Shown: positions 33,750-46,500 of the stretch, one piece after another
Layout of the letters: every line of letters starts with the position of its first letter
Numbering within the stretch: position 1 is the stretch's first letter
NCBI GenBank assembly: GCA_900491605.1
Contig: UESW01004415.1
Span: 124,001-188,000 of the forward strand
Length of the DNA: 64,000 bases
Direction: 5' to 3'
From: Calamus simplicifolius
Lineage: Eukaryota; Streptophyta; Magnoliopsida; Arecales; Arecaceae
Program-made: the position numbers and the translations under genes
The notes under the pieces: model-generated
Seen by the model: the letters and a program-made list of their open reading frames with translations, nothing else
The model's database searches: none
Told to the model about the DNA's origin: nothing

Positions 33750-36120
33750 CGTCTGGATATCTGCATTGGTCCACGTTTAGTCAAACATTATTTATTTCTT
33801 AGAAACGTCTTAGTATTTATTTGTGATTAGAGTCTTTTTCCAGCAAGGATGCTAGTGCGTGTACGAGAACCTAGGGTGTGTGTTTTGCCAAATATTTATT
33901 ACGTTTTGGGGAAGGAGTTGAATGCCTACAACAGGAGCAAGTTGAAATTAAAATAAAATAAAATAATTGAAATCTAATCAAGTCCTACCCTAAGTTGAGA
34001 TTAAAATGAAACTAAAATTAAGATTTTATAAACTTAATGATATAGCTCTTGAAGGGGAACGTGGCATGATTGCATAGCCATTACGTCTAACTTTAGAAAT
34101 TACGTAAATTCTAACATTTTAAAATTTTATAAAAATATCGATTTGAGTTAAATACCAAATATTCTTTAAATTTATTATAATTACAACTGTAATGCGCCTA
34201 AGCATGATAAGAATCCCGCTTCACATACTATCATGCATATATGCAACAATTTAATGTAATAATAAAAGCATACCTTAATATGCTTGATATTATTTTTCAA
34301 GCATAATTATTCTTAAGATTAACTTATCTAAGACCATATTCATCAAATTTATCAAGGGTTCATGGGATGTTAATTTTAGATCAAGTCTATCATTTCTTCA
34401 AGCACCTAATTTTAGAGAAGAATGCTGTCTTTTCTTTATCATCGTCCTCATAAGGAGTGCTAGAATGAATTACCATTTTATCTACAGATCGAGAACCATT
34501 ATATTTTGTTACATTTGATCGTATTGGTTAAACTTTGTCATGCGGCACAATGCTATAGAACGGAACTATATGCACTAAATGAAGAAGTTGCAGTACATGA
34601 GTAATGTAGACAATACGGCAGATGAAGAACATTGCAATACGTATAAGCTAATGAATTCTATCAAAACAAGAAAATAAAATTAGATAATCGTCAGAATAGG
34701 TTCAAATAAATATCAGTCATCTCAGATATAAGTAATCGTTAGAGGAAGACAACATTGATTCTATTGGGATAAGGCGTGACACGTGATGCTATCGAATGTT
34801 ATTGAGATTTCAATCTAACATAAGTAATCTAGTGAGTGTCTATGATTTGAGAACAATAACAATCAGGGCAGTTAAATATCAATGTCATTAATATTTATTT
34901 ATTTGTTAAGCTTCTTCTGAAGTTGGACCTAACTATGATCATAATTTTTATTCTTTCAATCATTGATACAATCAAGGTTTGCTTGCTCAAACATGGATTC
35001 GGTGTTCACTGTCGACAGTGCTATTATTGATTTTGCTTACCTCGTCATGAGATGGTCCAACTGTGTCAAGCCTTCTTGTGATACAATGTGGCTTAAGAAA
35101 TGAGAAATTAGCAGCCTATTAAGCAAATAAACACATGTAACCGCTTCTATAATGTTGTCTTCGATTGTAATAAGCCTAATTGGCTATGTAGTGTTCAAGT
35201 TGAAACTAACTAACTTATTTATTTGTTTGCATGTAGTAGACAACTTCTTATAACCAGCCAAGCCGTAGACTTGGCCAACTGTTACAATAAAACATTGATT
35301 TATGTAACTACAGTTATGGATTTTGGCACGAACATAACATAGTATGAAATCATTTTATAGACTGTTAAGCATGTATATGGCTACGACATGAAAAGGAATA
35401 TGAATGTCTGTTCCCTCATGGATGTCAAAATCTTAAATCTGAAAGGTAGGTAGGTTAAGTACATAGCATAGTCTGTGCTTTTATAAACTAAAATTACAGC
35501 TACGTAATCCACGATGTAGTTATCATTGAAATAGGGTGTCATACCTCCATACAAATACGAAATTGACAGCAGAGCGCATAACCTAAATATTCGTCATTAA
35601 AAGAGCAACATTCATCGGTAAGAGGAGAAGATAAAGTCCAAGCCCTCATGTCTAGAGATTCGACAGATGTATCACAAGCAGATATAGGAATTGCCCGAAG
35701 CCTTCACAAGGAATAGATGAGGAATAAGGTACTTAAAAGAAGCCTCAAGGGAGCATCCAACAGTAATCACTATCTAATGGTTCTCAAAATCGAATGGCAT
35801 GCAGGTTGAAGCATCAGTCAAACATTAAAGCCTTGTTGAATACCTATAAGTTAATAGAAATTAGACGCTGCAGACACATCCAGTGCCTTGAGGTTTTGTA
35901 GAGATAAACCTCTTTTATGGATTTCCTGCATTAATTAATTTCCCCTTAAGCTTGTGAATGTGTGGAATTATGGGAAGAGATTTGGGTTCAGAAAAAGAAA
36001 AGCTTCTGAGTCATAAGGTTGGAGTGAAAACCAGTTAACCCCGAACCGTAATCGGTTCAGTCCAAGAGTAGCAGCGGTCAAACCCTAGCTGATATCAAAA
36101 AAGCATCAAAGAAGGGAGAG
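33750..36120. other. Intergenic or intronic spacer
   Basis: There is no supported gene. On the minus strand at about 35920-35830 there is a splice-like block (acceptor TTAATGCAG, then a short open stretch containing LSLQNLKALDVSAA). It could be an exon of the disrupted host locus described at 36127 and 50366, but it is too short to support. Confidence 0.35.
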
Positions 36121-36209
36121 CGTACCTGATCCGCCGCTTCCTCGAGGACCTTCTCATGAAAATATGTTTCAGAGAAGAGGATGAAGAGCAAACACTACAA
36201 GGGAAAAAA

Positions 36210-36790
36210 ATATTGCGACGCCCAAATGCATCGCAATTGCGTCACTAAACATGCTATTGCGACGCAATAGCGACGCAATGACGGCGTTGCTCAGATGTCC
36301 ATCGCAATATCCATTTGTCGCAATTGCGTCGCAATATTGCGACTCTCTGCGACGCAACAATGCGTTGCAATATTGCGATGCATACAAATGCGTCGCTAAA
36401 TTTAAAACTAATTTTTAATATTTAAAATTATTATTAAATATTACGACGTATTTAATTGCATCGCAATATTGCGATATATTTAGTTGCATTGTAATATTTA
36501 ATAATAATATTTTTAATATAATAGCGACGCAATTTGAGTCACTAATGCGTCGCAAAGAAAATTTTTTTTAAAATATTACGACGCAAGGTCATTGCGTCAC
36601 AATATTTATGAAAAATATTTTAGATATAATAGCGACGCAGTTTGAGTCGCTAATGCATCACAATTAAATTTTTTTTTAAATTATTGCGATGCCAGGTCAA
36701 TATTTAATAATAATATTTTAAAAATATTAGCGATGCAATTTTAGTCACTAATGCATCATAAATTAAATTTTTTAAAAAAATATAAAATAT
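36210..36790. repeat. CACTA left subterminal repeat region
   Basis: Dense copies on both strands of ATTGCGACGCAAT and AGCGACGCAA with common CG-to-TG and CA decay variants, for example GCATCGCAA, separated by AT-rich linkers. Confidence 0.88.
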
Positions 36791-36946
36791 TAAAAATTAA
36801 AACGGTTAATATAATTTGTTACATTTAAATATTGATAGAAATATTCTTCACTCATATTCATCCAAACAATAATCAATTTTCAAAAATAATTTATATATTA
36901 AAATTTTGAAGTTTTCATGTACAACATAAAAAAAGAAAAAAATACA

Positions 36947-38491
36947 TCAAGAATCTGAGCGATCACGTGGAGGCTGGAGACCCTGCGACAAACGACTAAC
37001 CATATCCTGCAAATAACGCATCTGATCTTGCACGTCTGCAAGCTCCTGATCTCGGCCTCGCATACGCTGCTCGAACTCGTGCTCGACCTCCTGCCGAACC
37101 TCCTACCGAACCTCCTAACGAACGTCCTGCCGAACCTCCTCCGCAATAGATCTCCGAATATCGTCTAAACGCTCGGCAGGAATATCACCAGAAAATCGCG
37201 AGCTAGAGGCCTAATGGGGAAAATATGCAGAAGCTCTAGTGCCCAGACCATAGACCCTGTGGTCTCGCGGCTGGGCACCAACAGCCTCCAAAAATATATG
37301 CCGACTCTCCTCTGCTGAGAGTTCGATGGGCGTCTCCCCATTAGTGGAGTCGACCTGCGATGCCTGGGAGCGAAGCTTCTCGACTCGTGTCTTTGAATTA
37401 TAAAATTAACAATAAATGAGTTAATAAATTTCTCAAAATAAAATTTTAGAAATTAAACAGATACTACATAAAGCTAATTTCTTACCGCAACCTCCCGTGA
37501 TCGCGTGTCAACCCAGGAACCATCCCTCCTGGTGTATGTCGCCCTGAATAGACGAAACTCACCAGGATCTCTGCCCTCCTGCTCAGACTATAACAATAAA
37601 AAAATTGATATTAATACAAATATTTATAAATAACTAAATTAGTAATTAAAATATTTATGTTTTCTTACCATACGCCGTCTGTGCTCCTGAATCGAAATGG
37701 AGCCCGAAGTATGGCGGAAGAGACCCATGCCAGGACCGCCCTTCTCGGATCGGCGATTCGTGCTGGCTGATGCGGACCTCCTGCGCCAGCCATCGGACTG
37801 CCAGGCCTGCTGTCACTCGTGCCAAATACCCTCTGGCACATGCGCAGGACGCTGACCCGATGACCTCCAACGATGAAGCATGTCGGAGTATCAACATCTC
37901 GTCAGAGCCTCCTATGCTGCCCTAATGGCATCATGGCTGGCAGGGTCCCACGTAAACTTTTTTCTGCATTAAAATAAATAGTTAGTTTTAAAATTTATTA
38001 AGATTAAGAAATTTTATATCAGTGATAAATTGTATTTAATAAGTTTACCTGAAACTCAGAAAAATAAAACTCCCTCGTGGCTGGAGATACGTGGCGCCAA
38101 TCGTAGCCACTAGGATCTGCATGCCTCTGAAATACGGCGCTGATGTGGCTGGATACATGATGTTGCTCAATAAATCTGTTAAAAAATGCATGTTTATAAG
38201 TAATTGACTTAAAAACATAAACATATATTTTTAATTAGTATATACTTACAGCCCATGAGCATCAAGTCGAAGTACGGTGCGACCGATGGTGGAAGAACTC
38301 TCGGAGGTATGTGCCGATCGACTGGATGGTAATACCAATGCAGGATCACCGCCGACTGCTGGAGAGATCGAAGGCTGTGCGATGTGTGGAGATCCGAACT
38401 CTCCATCTCTAAAGCTCATGTGATCTGATGCAGCAGAGCTACGTCCCTGCTCACTCTGTATGTCGTCGGTAGATCTACCTCTGCCCGTCAT
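36947..38491 (-). pseudogene. CACTA Transposase_24 (Ptta/En/Spm) gene, decayed
   Basis: Minus strand, opening at ATG 38491 (MTGRGRSTDD). Exons with good splice borders are 38491 to about 38247 (donor GTAAGT), about 38176-38051, about 37969-37669 (ends EHRRRM, donor GTAAG), about 37590-37488 and about 37391-36947. Recognisable blocks are DWRHVSPATREFYF, FTWDPASHDAIRAA, YSDMLHRWRSSGQRP, HVPEGIW, NRRSEKGGPGMGLFRHTSGS, DGSWVDTRSREVA, and a C-terminal coiled-coil-like tail (RMRGRDQELADVQDQMRYLQ). This is the plant Transposase_24 family, thought to act as the DNA-binding partner of TNP2. Exon 3 has three stops, of which at least two sit where W is usual (TGG to TGA), so the gene is dead. Confidence 0.8.
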
Positions 38492-38595
38492 ACTGAAAAT
38501 ACTAAAGATTCATGCAATTAAATTATGATTAATGATTGACTATGTAAAAATTTACCACTTATAAAATAAAGTTGAATTTAAAAAAACCTCTATGT

Positions 38596-39813
38596 TTAAT
38601 CGGTGTCATTTGTTTCGCGAAATGTTGGTTCAACATCCGATGTCGTATCGGACTGCGATTCAGTTTCATTATCATCAGAAGGAAACCAAACATTTGCATC
38701 CGCAATTTCTTGGACATCACCATTTGGATCTCTAAGTGATGTTTCAGGAGCCCTTGTATCGTCCTTAATTGCATGCATTTCCATCTCATCCTCTTGAAAT
38801 GCAGGGAACTCGGCTGATTGACTTGATGAACTCTTCTCTAATAAGATTGTTGAACGTGGGACGATTTTAGAAATAGCCCACCAATCTCGCTTGTCGTTGC
38901 GCAAACTTGGATATCCGTAGTAAAACACTTGCTGAGCTTAGGATGCAAGGATGAATGAGTCATATTTCTACAATCTTCGTCGATGGTTCACTTCAACCAA
39001 ATTGTAGTCGTTATGAACCCTTTTGCCCACAGGAACTGTCGGATTGAACCAATTGCAACGAAACAATACGGTTCGTTTCATAGGCCAACCGGGATATTCA
39101 ACTTCAACCACCTCTACTAACTTTCCGTAATAATCCTGCATATTTGCTCCAACACTTTCTCTTTAACACACACGCCCTAGTTCTGCGTGCCTCTTGAAGC
39201 TGTTAATCGTTCAATCTGAAATTTGTACACATTAACAAAATAGCCAGTAGAGGTTGTTACGGTCTTTAATGGCCATTGCGATAGAAATTTAATGAACATA
39301 TTATCGGTTGGAGACCATGGACCGTTTACCTATAAATTAATAAGCTATTCACAACCAATTCGAAAAATTAAAGTCATTACTGAAATTGATTGAGTGATAC
39401 TACTCACAAATTCATAAAACCAGTAAGCGAACTCCGTTTCTAACTTCTGTCCAATTGCAACTTGAATGTCAGGATTCATCTGTCGTTGTCTATCACAATA
39501 CATCCTTATGGGATGATAAGGATTAAAACTGATGTTAGCTATTAAATATTGTGGTATATTGTAATTTAAATTAGAAGTTCAAATTAAGCATTGAAGTATA
39601 CACTTACTCAATATATGGATCGATCTCTCTACAGTTCATTAGGATATAATAATGTGCTGCATTATACTTCATATCGCTAAGATTTCTTGACTTCTGCCCC
39701 CCAAATGAATGGCCAATACCTTTAAAAATTGATATTCTACCATCATTAGGTTCTCCTTCGTCCACACATACGTCATCGTTACGATCAAGATTTCGGCTCC
39801 TCGTTACGACCAA
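38596..39813 (-). pseudogene. CACTA DUF4218-end/DUF4216 gene, decayed
   Basis: Minus strand. The first exon-like block ends MKYNAAHYYILMNCREIDPY (about 39660-39607, the tail of the DUF4218 region) with donor GTAAGTG. The second (about 39510-39403) carries RQRQMNPDIQVAIGQ...FAYWFYEF with donor GTGAGT. The third from about 39333 has the DUF4216 domain: NGPWSPTDNMFIKFL, YFVNVYKFQIERL, then after a two-base insertion MQDYYGKLVEVVEVEYPGWP, RTVLFRCNWFNPT, and FYYGYPSLRNDKRDWWAI, ending in an acidic tail at 38596. Stops at the positions RRL-stop-KYD and AS-stop-AQQ, plus the frameshift, make it a pseudogene. It is usually fused downstream of TNP2 in full-length elements; here the upstream part is missing. 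Confidence 0.8.
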
Positions 39814-39859
39814 GATTTCATCTACACATACGTCATCGTTATAACCAAGAATATTTTTT

Positions 39860-40905
39860 GTGATATGTTATTCTGCTATTAATTATCATCGATCGGTTAC
39901 GTTGAAATTTCGGCAGCATTTCCCCATATGTTCTCCTAAATGTGTGGCATATATGCCACACTAGGAGAACGTATGAGCAAATACAAACCGCAATCTCACC
40001 CAACGATGATTAATAGCAGACTAACATATTGCAAAAAATATTCTCAAACTGTCCACCAGGACAATTTGAGAATTTGCAAGACTAAGGCTTACAAATTCTC
40101 AAACGGGTCTAAAGGTTATAGTGCTGTGATTAATAATATGGAAATCCAAAGACAATCAAACTTATGCTTGTTATTCTTAACTTCTTGTCAATTATACATA
40201 TATAGGAATAGTATTCTATATATATAGTCACTGACTTCTTAAGATTATTGTGTCGAATATAAATGTTTGTGAAGACTAAAATATAAATCATTGAAACTGC
40301 TAATTTGTTGCTGCAAATTAATAATAATACAATAAGACTTTCTATCTAGCATTACATAATTTAATGCATCATTCAATTTGAAGCAGAATGTAAATAATCA
40401 AGACATAACAATTGTAAATAACTACAAATGCACAAATATTATTGCATAAACATTCTGCTTAAATTAATTATTGCATAAACATTCTGCAAATTAAATAATA
40501 ATACAACAAGACTTTCTATCTAGCATTACAAATATTATTGCATAATCAAGACATAACAATCAGTCTATCCAAAGAGCTCCGACTAATGACATAAATTAAT
40601 TAATTTATAACTAATCTAATAAAAAATTAGATTAGTGGTCACATTTTTTTAATATTTGTCATCAAATTATTTAAAAATATTTTTAATAATAATAAAATAT
40701 AATAGAATCTAAATTTTTAGTTAATTTTTTTTCATGAGTGTTAAAAAAAAATTTGAAAGGGCCGGGGGGTCGGGAAAACCCCCTAGCTGTTACTTTTTTA
40801 AAAAAAAAATTAAGTTGCCCATGTTTTAAAAATATATTTATATTTTTTATATTTACCATCAAATTATTTAAAAATATTTTTAAAAATAATAAAATATGAT
40901 AAAAT
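39860..40905. other. CACTA interior, AT-rich, coding region missing
   Basis: Where the TNP2 transposase should lie on the minus strand I see no coding similarity. Local inverted repeats occur at about 40058-40102 (TTTGAGAATTTGCAAG against CTTACAAATTCTCAAA) and around 39935-39970 (TGTGGCATATATGCCACA, an 18-bp perfect palindrome). Direct repeats of GCATAAACATTCTGC lie at about 40445 and 40473. Confidence 0.6.
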
Positions 40906-40934
40906 CTAATTTTTTATGAGTGTTAATTTTTTTT

Positions 40935-41620
40935 TAAATTTAAGGGGCCGGGGGTGGGGGAAAAGCCCCCTAGCTGTTACCTTTTTTTTTTGTCTGGCCA
41001 CCGTGGCCGGAGAAGACGAATGGGAGGGGGGGTGGGGAAAACCCCCCATTAATATTTTTTTCGGTGGCCTGGCCACCGTGGCCAGGCCACGGCCGGCCAC
41101 AGCAGCGGCCGTGGCCGGAGAAGACGGCCACGTCTGTGGCCGTGGCCATAGAAGACGAAGGGGGTGGGGAAAACCCTCCCCAAACTGTCAATTTTTTTTT
41201 TGGTGGCCTGGCCACCGTGGCCAGGCCACGGATTGCCATGGCAGCGGCCGTGACCGGAGAAGACGGCCACGGTCGTGGCCGTGACCGGAGAAGACGAAGG
41301 GGGGTAGGGAAAACCCCCCCCAAAAAGTAATTTTTTTTTTGGTGGCCTGGCCACCGTGGCTAGGCCATGGCCGGCCATGGCAGTGGTCGTGGCCGGAGAT
41401 GACGGCCATGGCAGTGGCCGTGGCCGGAGATGTCGGCCACGGCCGTGGCCGTGGCCGGAGAAGACGAAGGGGGGTGGGGAAAACCCCCCCCCCAAACAGT
41501 AATTTTTTTTGGTGGCCTGGCCACCATGGCCAGGCCACGGCAGGCCACGGCACCGGTCGTGGCCGGAGAAGACGGCCACGGCCTTGGCCGTGGCCGGACC
41601 CTATTTTTTTAAAAAAAAAT
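40935..41620. repeat. 139-bp GC-rich palindromic tandem repeat in the CACTA element
   Basis: The word GGTGGCCTGGCCACCGTGG, itself partly palindromic, starts at 41063, 41202, 41341 and (as ...CCACCATGG) 41511. Spacings are 139, 139 and 170 bp, the last due to an extra 31-bp GCCGTGGCCGGAGATG unit. Each unit also holds GGAGAAGACGAAGGGGG, GGGGAAAACCCCCC and a T-run of eight to ten. Open frames across it on both strands are low-complexity and non-genic. Confidence 0.88.
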
Positions 41621-41789
41621 AAAAAGAGGATGGGCTTACCTCGGTCGTGAGAGGACGCCGCCGGAGTGGGGGGAGCTTCGACTGGGGGAGAGGACTGGGG
41701 CAGCCGGAGGAGCGGACGGACGGCGGCGGCTAGGGCAGGAATAGAAAGAAGAAGAGAAGGGAAGCGAGGGGGGCCGGCCCGACCAAGCC

Positions 41790-41796
41790 TTAAATA
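41790..41796 (-). promoter_or_regulatory. Probable TATA box of the CACTA transposase transcript
   Basis: On the minus strand a TATTTAA box (within CTATTTAAGG) lies immediately upstream of a GC-rich, leader-like stretch (41640-41780). Its position, at the inner edge of the right subterminal repeats, and its orientation both fit transcription toward the decayed transposase genes. Confidence 0.45.
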
Positions 41797-41804
41797 GTGG
41801 TAAT

Positions 41805-43085
41805 TAGCGATGCAATATATGCATCGCTAATCACTCGCTATTTTTTTTAATTATTATTATGGATTAGCGACGCATTGTCACTACTTTGGCTTTTTTATTT
41901 TTTTATGCAAAACTTAGCGACGCAACTAATTGCATCGCTAATGAGTCGCTAACTTGGCACCAATGTTCGGCTGAAAAATAATTTGTATTTTCTAAGAAAT
42001 TACATCGCAAATGCATCACAATATTTTTTAAATATTAATAACTGATAAAAATTATATTTTCTAAAAAATAATTACGACGCATTTTATTACGTCGCAATAT
42101 TTTTTTAATTTTTTATTACATTTATTTTTCTTAAAAACATTGCGATGCAATAAATGCGTCGCAATATTAAAAATTATTTTCTCTTAGAAAATAATTTTTT
42201 ATTTTTTAGGAAATTGCATCGCAAATGCGTCGCAATATTTTTTAAATATTTATAAAAAATTATATTTTCTAAAAATAATTGCGACGCATATATTGCGTCG
42301 TAATTATTTTTTATATTTTTTTATTATATTTATTTTTTTTAAAAATATTGCGACGCAACAAGTGTGTCGCAATATTAAAAATTATTTTCTTTGGAAAAAT
42401 TATTTTTATTTTCTAGGAAATTACATCGCAAATGCATCGCAGTATTTTTAATATTTATAACTAATAAAATTTATATTTTCTAAAAATAATTGCGACGCAT
42501 ATATTGCATCGTAATATTTTTTTAATTTTTTATTATATTTATTTTTCTTAAAAACATTGCGATGCAATAAATGTGTCGCAATATTAAAAATTATTTTCTC
42601 TCACAAAATTATTTTTATTTTATAGGAAATTACGTCGCAAATGCGTCACAATATTTTTTAAATATTTATAACTGATAAAATTTATATTTCTAAAAAATTG
42701 CATCGCTAATGCGTTGCAATATTTTTTAAATATTTATAACTGATAAAATTTATATTTTCTAAAAATAATTGCGATGCAAATAATGCGTCGCAATGTTTTT
42801 TTTAAATTTTTTTAATTACATTTATTTTTCTAAAAAATATTACGATGCAATACATGTGTCGCAATATTAAAAATTATTTTCTCTAAAAAAATTATTTTTT
42901 AGGAAAATGCGTCGCTAATGCGTCGTAATATTTTTTTAATAATTATAACTGATAAAAATTATATTTTTTTAAAAATAATTGCGACGCACATATTGCGTCG
43001 CAATGTTTTTTTTTAATTTTTTTATTACTATTATTTTTTTAAAAAATATTGCGATGCAAGAAATGCGTCGCAATATTAAAAATTA
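41805..43085. repeat. CACTA right subterminal repeat region, inner part
   Basis: A ladder of roughly 100-110 bp units made of TTGCGACGCA or decayed TTGCGATGCAA, a T-rich linker and ATTTATAACTGATAAAA. The GCGACGCA palindrome occurs in both orientations every 40-60 bp. Confidence 0.88.
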
Positions 43086-43091
43086 TTTTAT

Positions 43092-45486
43092 CTCGGACCG
43101 TGGCGATCGGTCCGATCATCGACGATTCGATGGTTACGATCGATCCAAGCCCTGATCCTGATCGGCCACGACCGATCCTGGACCATTGCGATCGGTCCGA
43201 GATCGCGACGATACGACGGTTGCGATCGATCAAAGCCTTGATCCCGATCGGCCACGACCGATCTCGGACCGTGGTGATCGGTCTGATCGCCGACAGTTGT
43301 GATCAATCCAAGCCCTGATTCCGATCGGCCACGACCGATCTCGGACCATGGCGATCGGTCCGATCGCCGACGATCCGATGGTTGCGATCGATCAAAGCCC
43401 TGATCCCGATCGGCCATGACCGATCTCGGACTGTGGCGATCGGTCCGATCAGCGATGATCCGATGGTTGCGATCGATCCAAGCCCTGATCCCGATCGGCC
43501 ACGACCGATCCCTGACCGTTGCAATCGGTCCGAGATCACGGACGATTCGACGGTTGCGATCGATCCAATCGGCGTCAGTCCGATGGTTACGATCGATCCA
43601 AGCCCTAATCCCGATCGGCCACGACCGATCTCGGATCGTGGCGATTGGTCCGATCACCGACGATCCAACAGTTGCGATCGATCCAAGCCCTGATCCTGAT
43701 CGGCCACGACCGATCTCGGACCGTGGTGATCGGTCCAATCGCCGACGATCCGATGGTTGCGATCGATCAAATCCCTGATCCCGATCGGCCACGACCGATC
43801 TCGGACCGTGGCGATCGGTCCGATCGGCGACGATCCAACGGTTGCGATCGATCCAAGCCCTGATCCCGATCGGCCACGACCGATCCCTGATCGTTGCGAT
43901 CGGTTTGAGATCGCGGACGATCCGACGGTTGCGATCAATCCAATCGGCGACGATTCGACGGTTGCGATCGATCCAAGCCCTGATCGATCCCGGTCGGTGA
44001 TGAACGATCTCGGATCGTCGCGATCGATCCGATAGGCGACGATCCGACGGTTGCAATAGATCCAAGCCATGATCCCGATCGGCCATGACCGATCCCGGAC
44101 CGTTGCGATCGGTCCGAGATCGCAGATGATCCGACGGTTGCGATCAATCCAATCCCTGATCCTGATCGGCCATGACCGATCTCGGACAGTGGTGATCGGT
44201 CCGATCACCGATGATCCGACGGTTGCGATCGATCCAAGCCCTGATCCCGATCGGCCACGAGCGATCCCGGACCATGGCGATTGGTCCGATCGACATCGAT
44301 CCGACGGTTGCCATCGATCCAAGCCCTGATCGATCCTGGTTGGCGATGAACGATCTCGGACCGTCGTGATCGATCCGATAGGCGATGATCCGACGGTTGC
44401 GATCGATCCAAGCCGTGATCCTGATTGGCGACGACCGATCTCGGACTATTGCAATCCGTCCGAGATCGACGACGATCCGACGGTTGCGATCGATCGAAGC
44501 CATGATCCCAATCGGCCACGACCGATCTCGGACCGTGGCGATCGGTCCGATCGGCGATGATCCGACGGTTCCGATCGATCCAAACCCTGATCCCGATTGG
44601 CCACGACCGATCCCGGACCATTACGATCGGTTCGAGATCGCTGACGATCCGATGGTTGCGATTGATCGAAGCCCTGATCCCAATCGGCCACGACCGATCT
44701 TGGACCGTGGCGATCAGTCCGATCACCGACGATCCGACGGTTGCGATCGATCCAAGCCCTGATCCCGATCGGCCATGATCGATCTCGGACCGTGGCGATC
44801 GGACCGATCGGCGTTGATCCGACGGTTGCCATCGATCCAAGCCTTGATCGATCCCGGTCGGCGATGAATGATCTCGGATCGTCGCGATCGATCCGATAGG
44901 TGATGATTCGACGGTTGCGATCGATCCAAGCCGTGATCCTGATCGGCCACGACCGATCTCGAACCGTTGCAATCTGTCCGAGATCGGCGACGATCCGATG
45001 TTTGCGATCGATCAAAGCCATGATCTCGATCGGCCATGACCGATCTCGGACCGTGGCGATCGTTTTGATCGGCGACGATCCAATGGTTGCAATCGATCCA
45101 AGCCCGATCCCGATCGGCCATGACCGATCCTGGACCGTTGCGATCGGTCCGAGATCGCTGACGATCCGACGGTTGCGATCGATCCAAGCCCTGATCCCGA
45201 TCAGCGACGACCGATCTCGGACCGTGGTGATCGGTCCGAGATCGTGGACGATCCGACAGTTGCGATCGATCCAATCCCTAATCCCGATCGGCCACGACCG
45301 ATCTCGGACCGTGGCGATCGGTTCGATCGCCGATGATCTGACGGTTGCGATCGATCCAAGCCCTGATCCCGATCGGCCACGACCGATCTCGGACCATGGT
45401 GATCGGTCCGATCGCCGACGATCCGATGGTTGCGATCGATCCAAGCCCTGATCCCGATCGGCCACGACCGATCTCGGACCGATCGC
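43092..45486. repeat. 85-bp GATC-rich satellite array, about 28 copies, inside the CACTA element
   Basis: The monomer is about 85 bp; for example, the word CGATCTCGGAC starts at 43336 and 43421. It contains TGGCGATCGGTCCGATC, GACGATCCGATGGTTGCGATC, GATCCAAGCCCTGATCC and CGATCGGCCACGACC, giving about eight GATC per unit. A variant with CGATCCCGGTCGGCGATGAA recurs every several units, so there is some higher-order structure. Monomers differ by a few per cent to about 15% by eye. It interrupts the right subterminal repeats. Very long open frames on both strands (up to 339 codons) are satellite artefacts with an 85-residue period, since three 85-bp monomers equal 85 codons. Confidence 0.93.
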
Positions 45487-46500
45487 TATTTAACATAATT
45501 AATTTTTTTAAAAAATATTGCGACGCAAAGGGTTACATCGTAATTTTTTAATATGATAATTATATTATATAAAAAATTAATTTTATTTAAAATAATTGCG
45601 ATGCAACAAGTGTGTCGCTAAATTAAAATATAATTTTTCTAATTTTCTGGTTTATTGCATCGCTAATGCGTCGCTATTTAACATAATTAATTTTTTTAAA
45701 AATATTGCGACGCACTGAATTGCGTCACAATATTTTTTTCTCATAATTATATTTTATAAAAATTCATTTTATTTAAAATAATTGTGATGCATATATTGCG
45801 TCGCTAAATTAAAAATTATTTTTCTAATTTTTTGGTTTATTGCGTCGCTAATGCATCGCTATTTAATATAATTAATTTTTTAAAAAATATTGCGACGTAC
45901 TGTGTTGCGTTGAAATTATTTTTTCTCATATTTATACTTTATAAAAATTAATTTTATTTAAAATAATTATGATGCAGTTATTGCATCGCTAAATTAAAAA
46001 ATATTTTTTTTAATTTTCTGGTTTATTGCGTCGCTAATGCGTCGCTATTTGATATATTTGATTTTTTTTAAAAACATTGCGACGCACTGAGTTGTGTGGC
46101 AATATTTTTCTCTAATATTTATATTTTATAAAAATTAATTTTATTTAAATTATTTGTGATACAATTGGTGCATCGCTAAATTAAAAATAATTTTCTAATT
46201 TTTTGGCTTATTGCGTTGCTATTTATCATATTTAATTCTTTTAAAAACATTGTGATGCACTGAGTTGCGTCGCAATATTTTTTCTCATATTTATATTTTA
46301 TAAAAAATTAATTTAAAAATATTGCGATGCATTATTTGCGTCACTAAATAAAAAAATTAAATTTTTTTTTATTTTATGGTTTATTGAGTCACTAATGCGT
46401 CGCTAATTGCGTCGCAATGTTTTGTTGTCACGGAGGCATCGCAAAGTGGTCGCAATTTAGCGATGCATAATTACGTCGCTAAATTTGCATCGCTATTTCA
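45487..46500. repeat. CACTA right subterminal repeat region, outer part
   Basis: About six to eight units of roughly 190 bp with TTGCGTCGCTAATGCGTCGCT, TATTTAATATAATTAATTTT and ATATTGCGACGCACTG, running up to the right terminus. Confidence 0.88.

Noticed and set aside
39940..40227. A 95-codon plus-strand frame inside the CACTA element
   Set aside because: It is opposite to the transposase transcription direction, matches nothing known to me, and lies over local inverted repeats.
40906..41650. Several frames of 60-176 codons rich in Trp, Pro and His
   Set aside because: They arise from the 139-bp GC-rich palindromic repeat on both strands.
43088..45465. Long Arg/Asp/Ile-rich frames up to 339 codons
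   Set aside because: They lie entirely in the 85-bp satellite and are open in several phases on both strands. This is an effect of composition, not a gene.
43092..45486. CRISPR-like or tRNA-like array
   Set aside because: There are no unique spacers; monomers are contiguous, plant-satellite in style, and show no tRNA fold.
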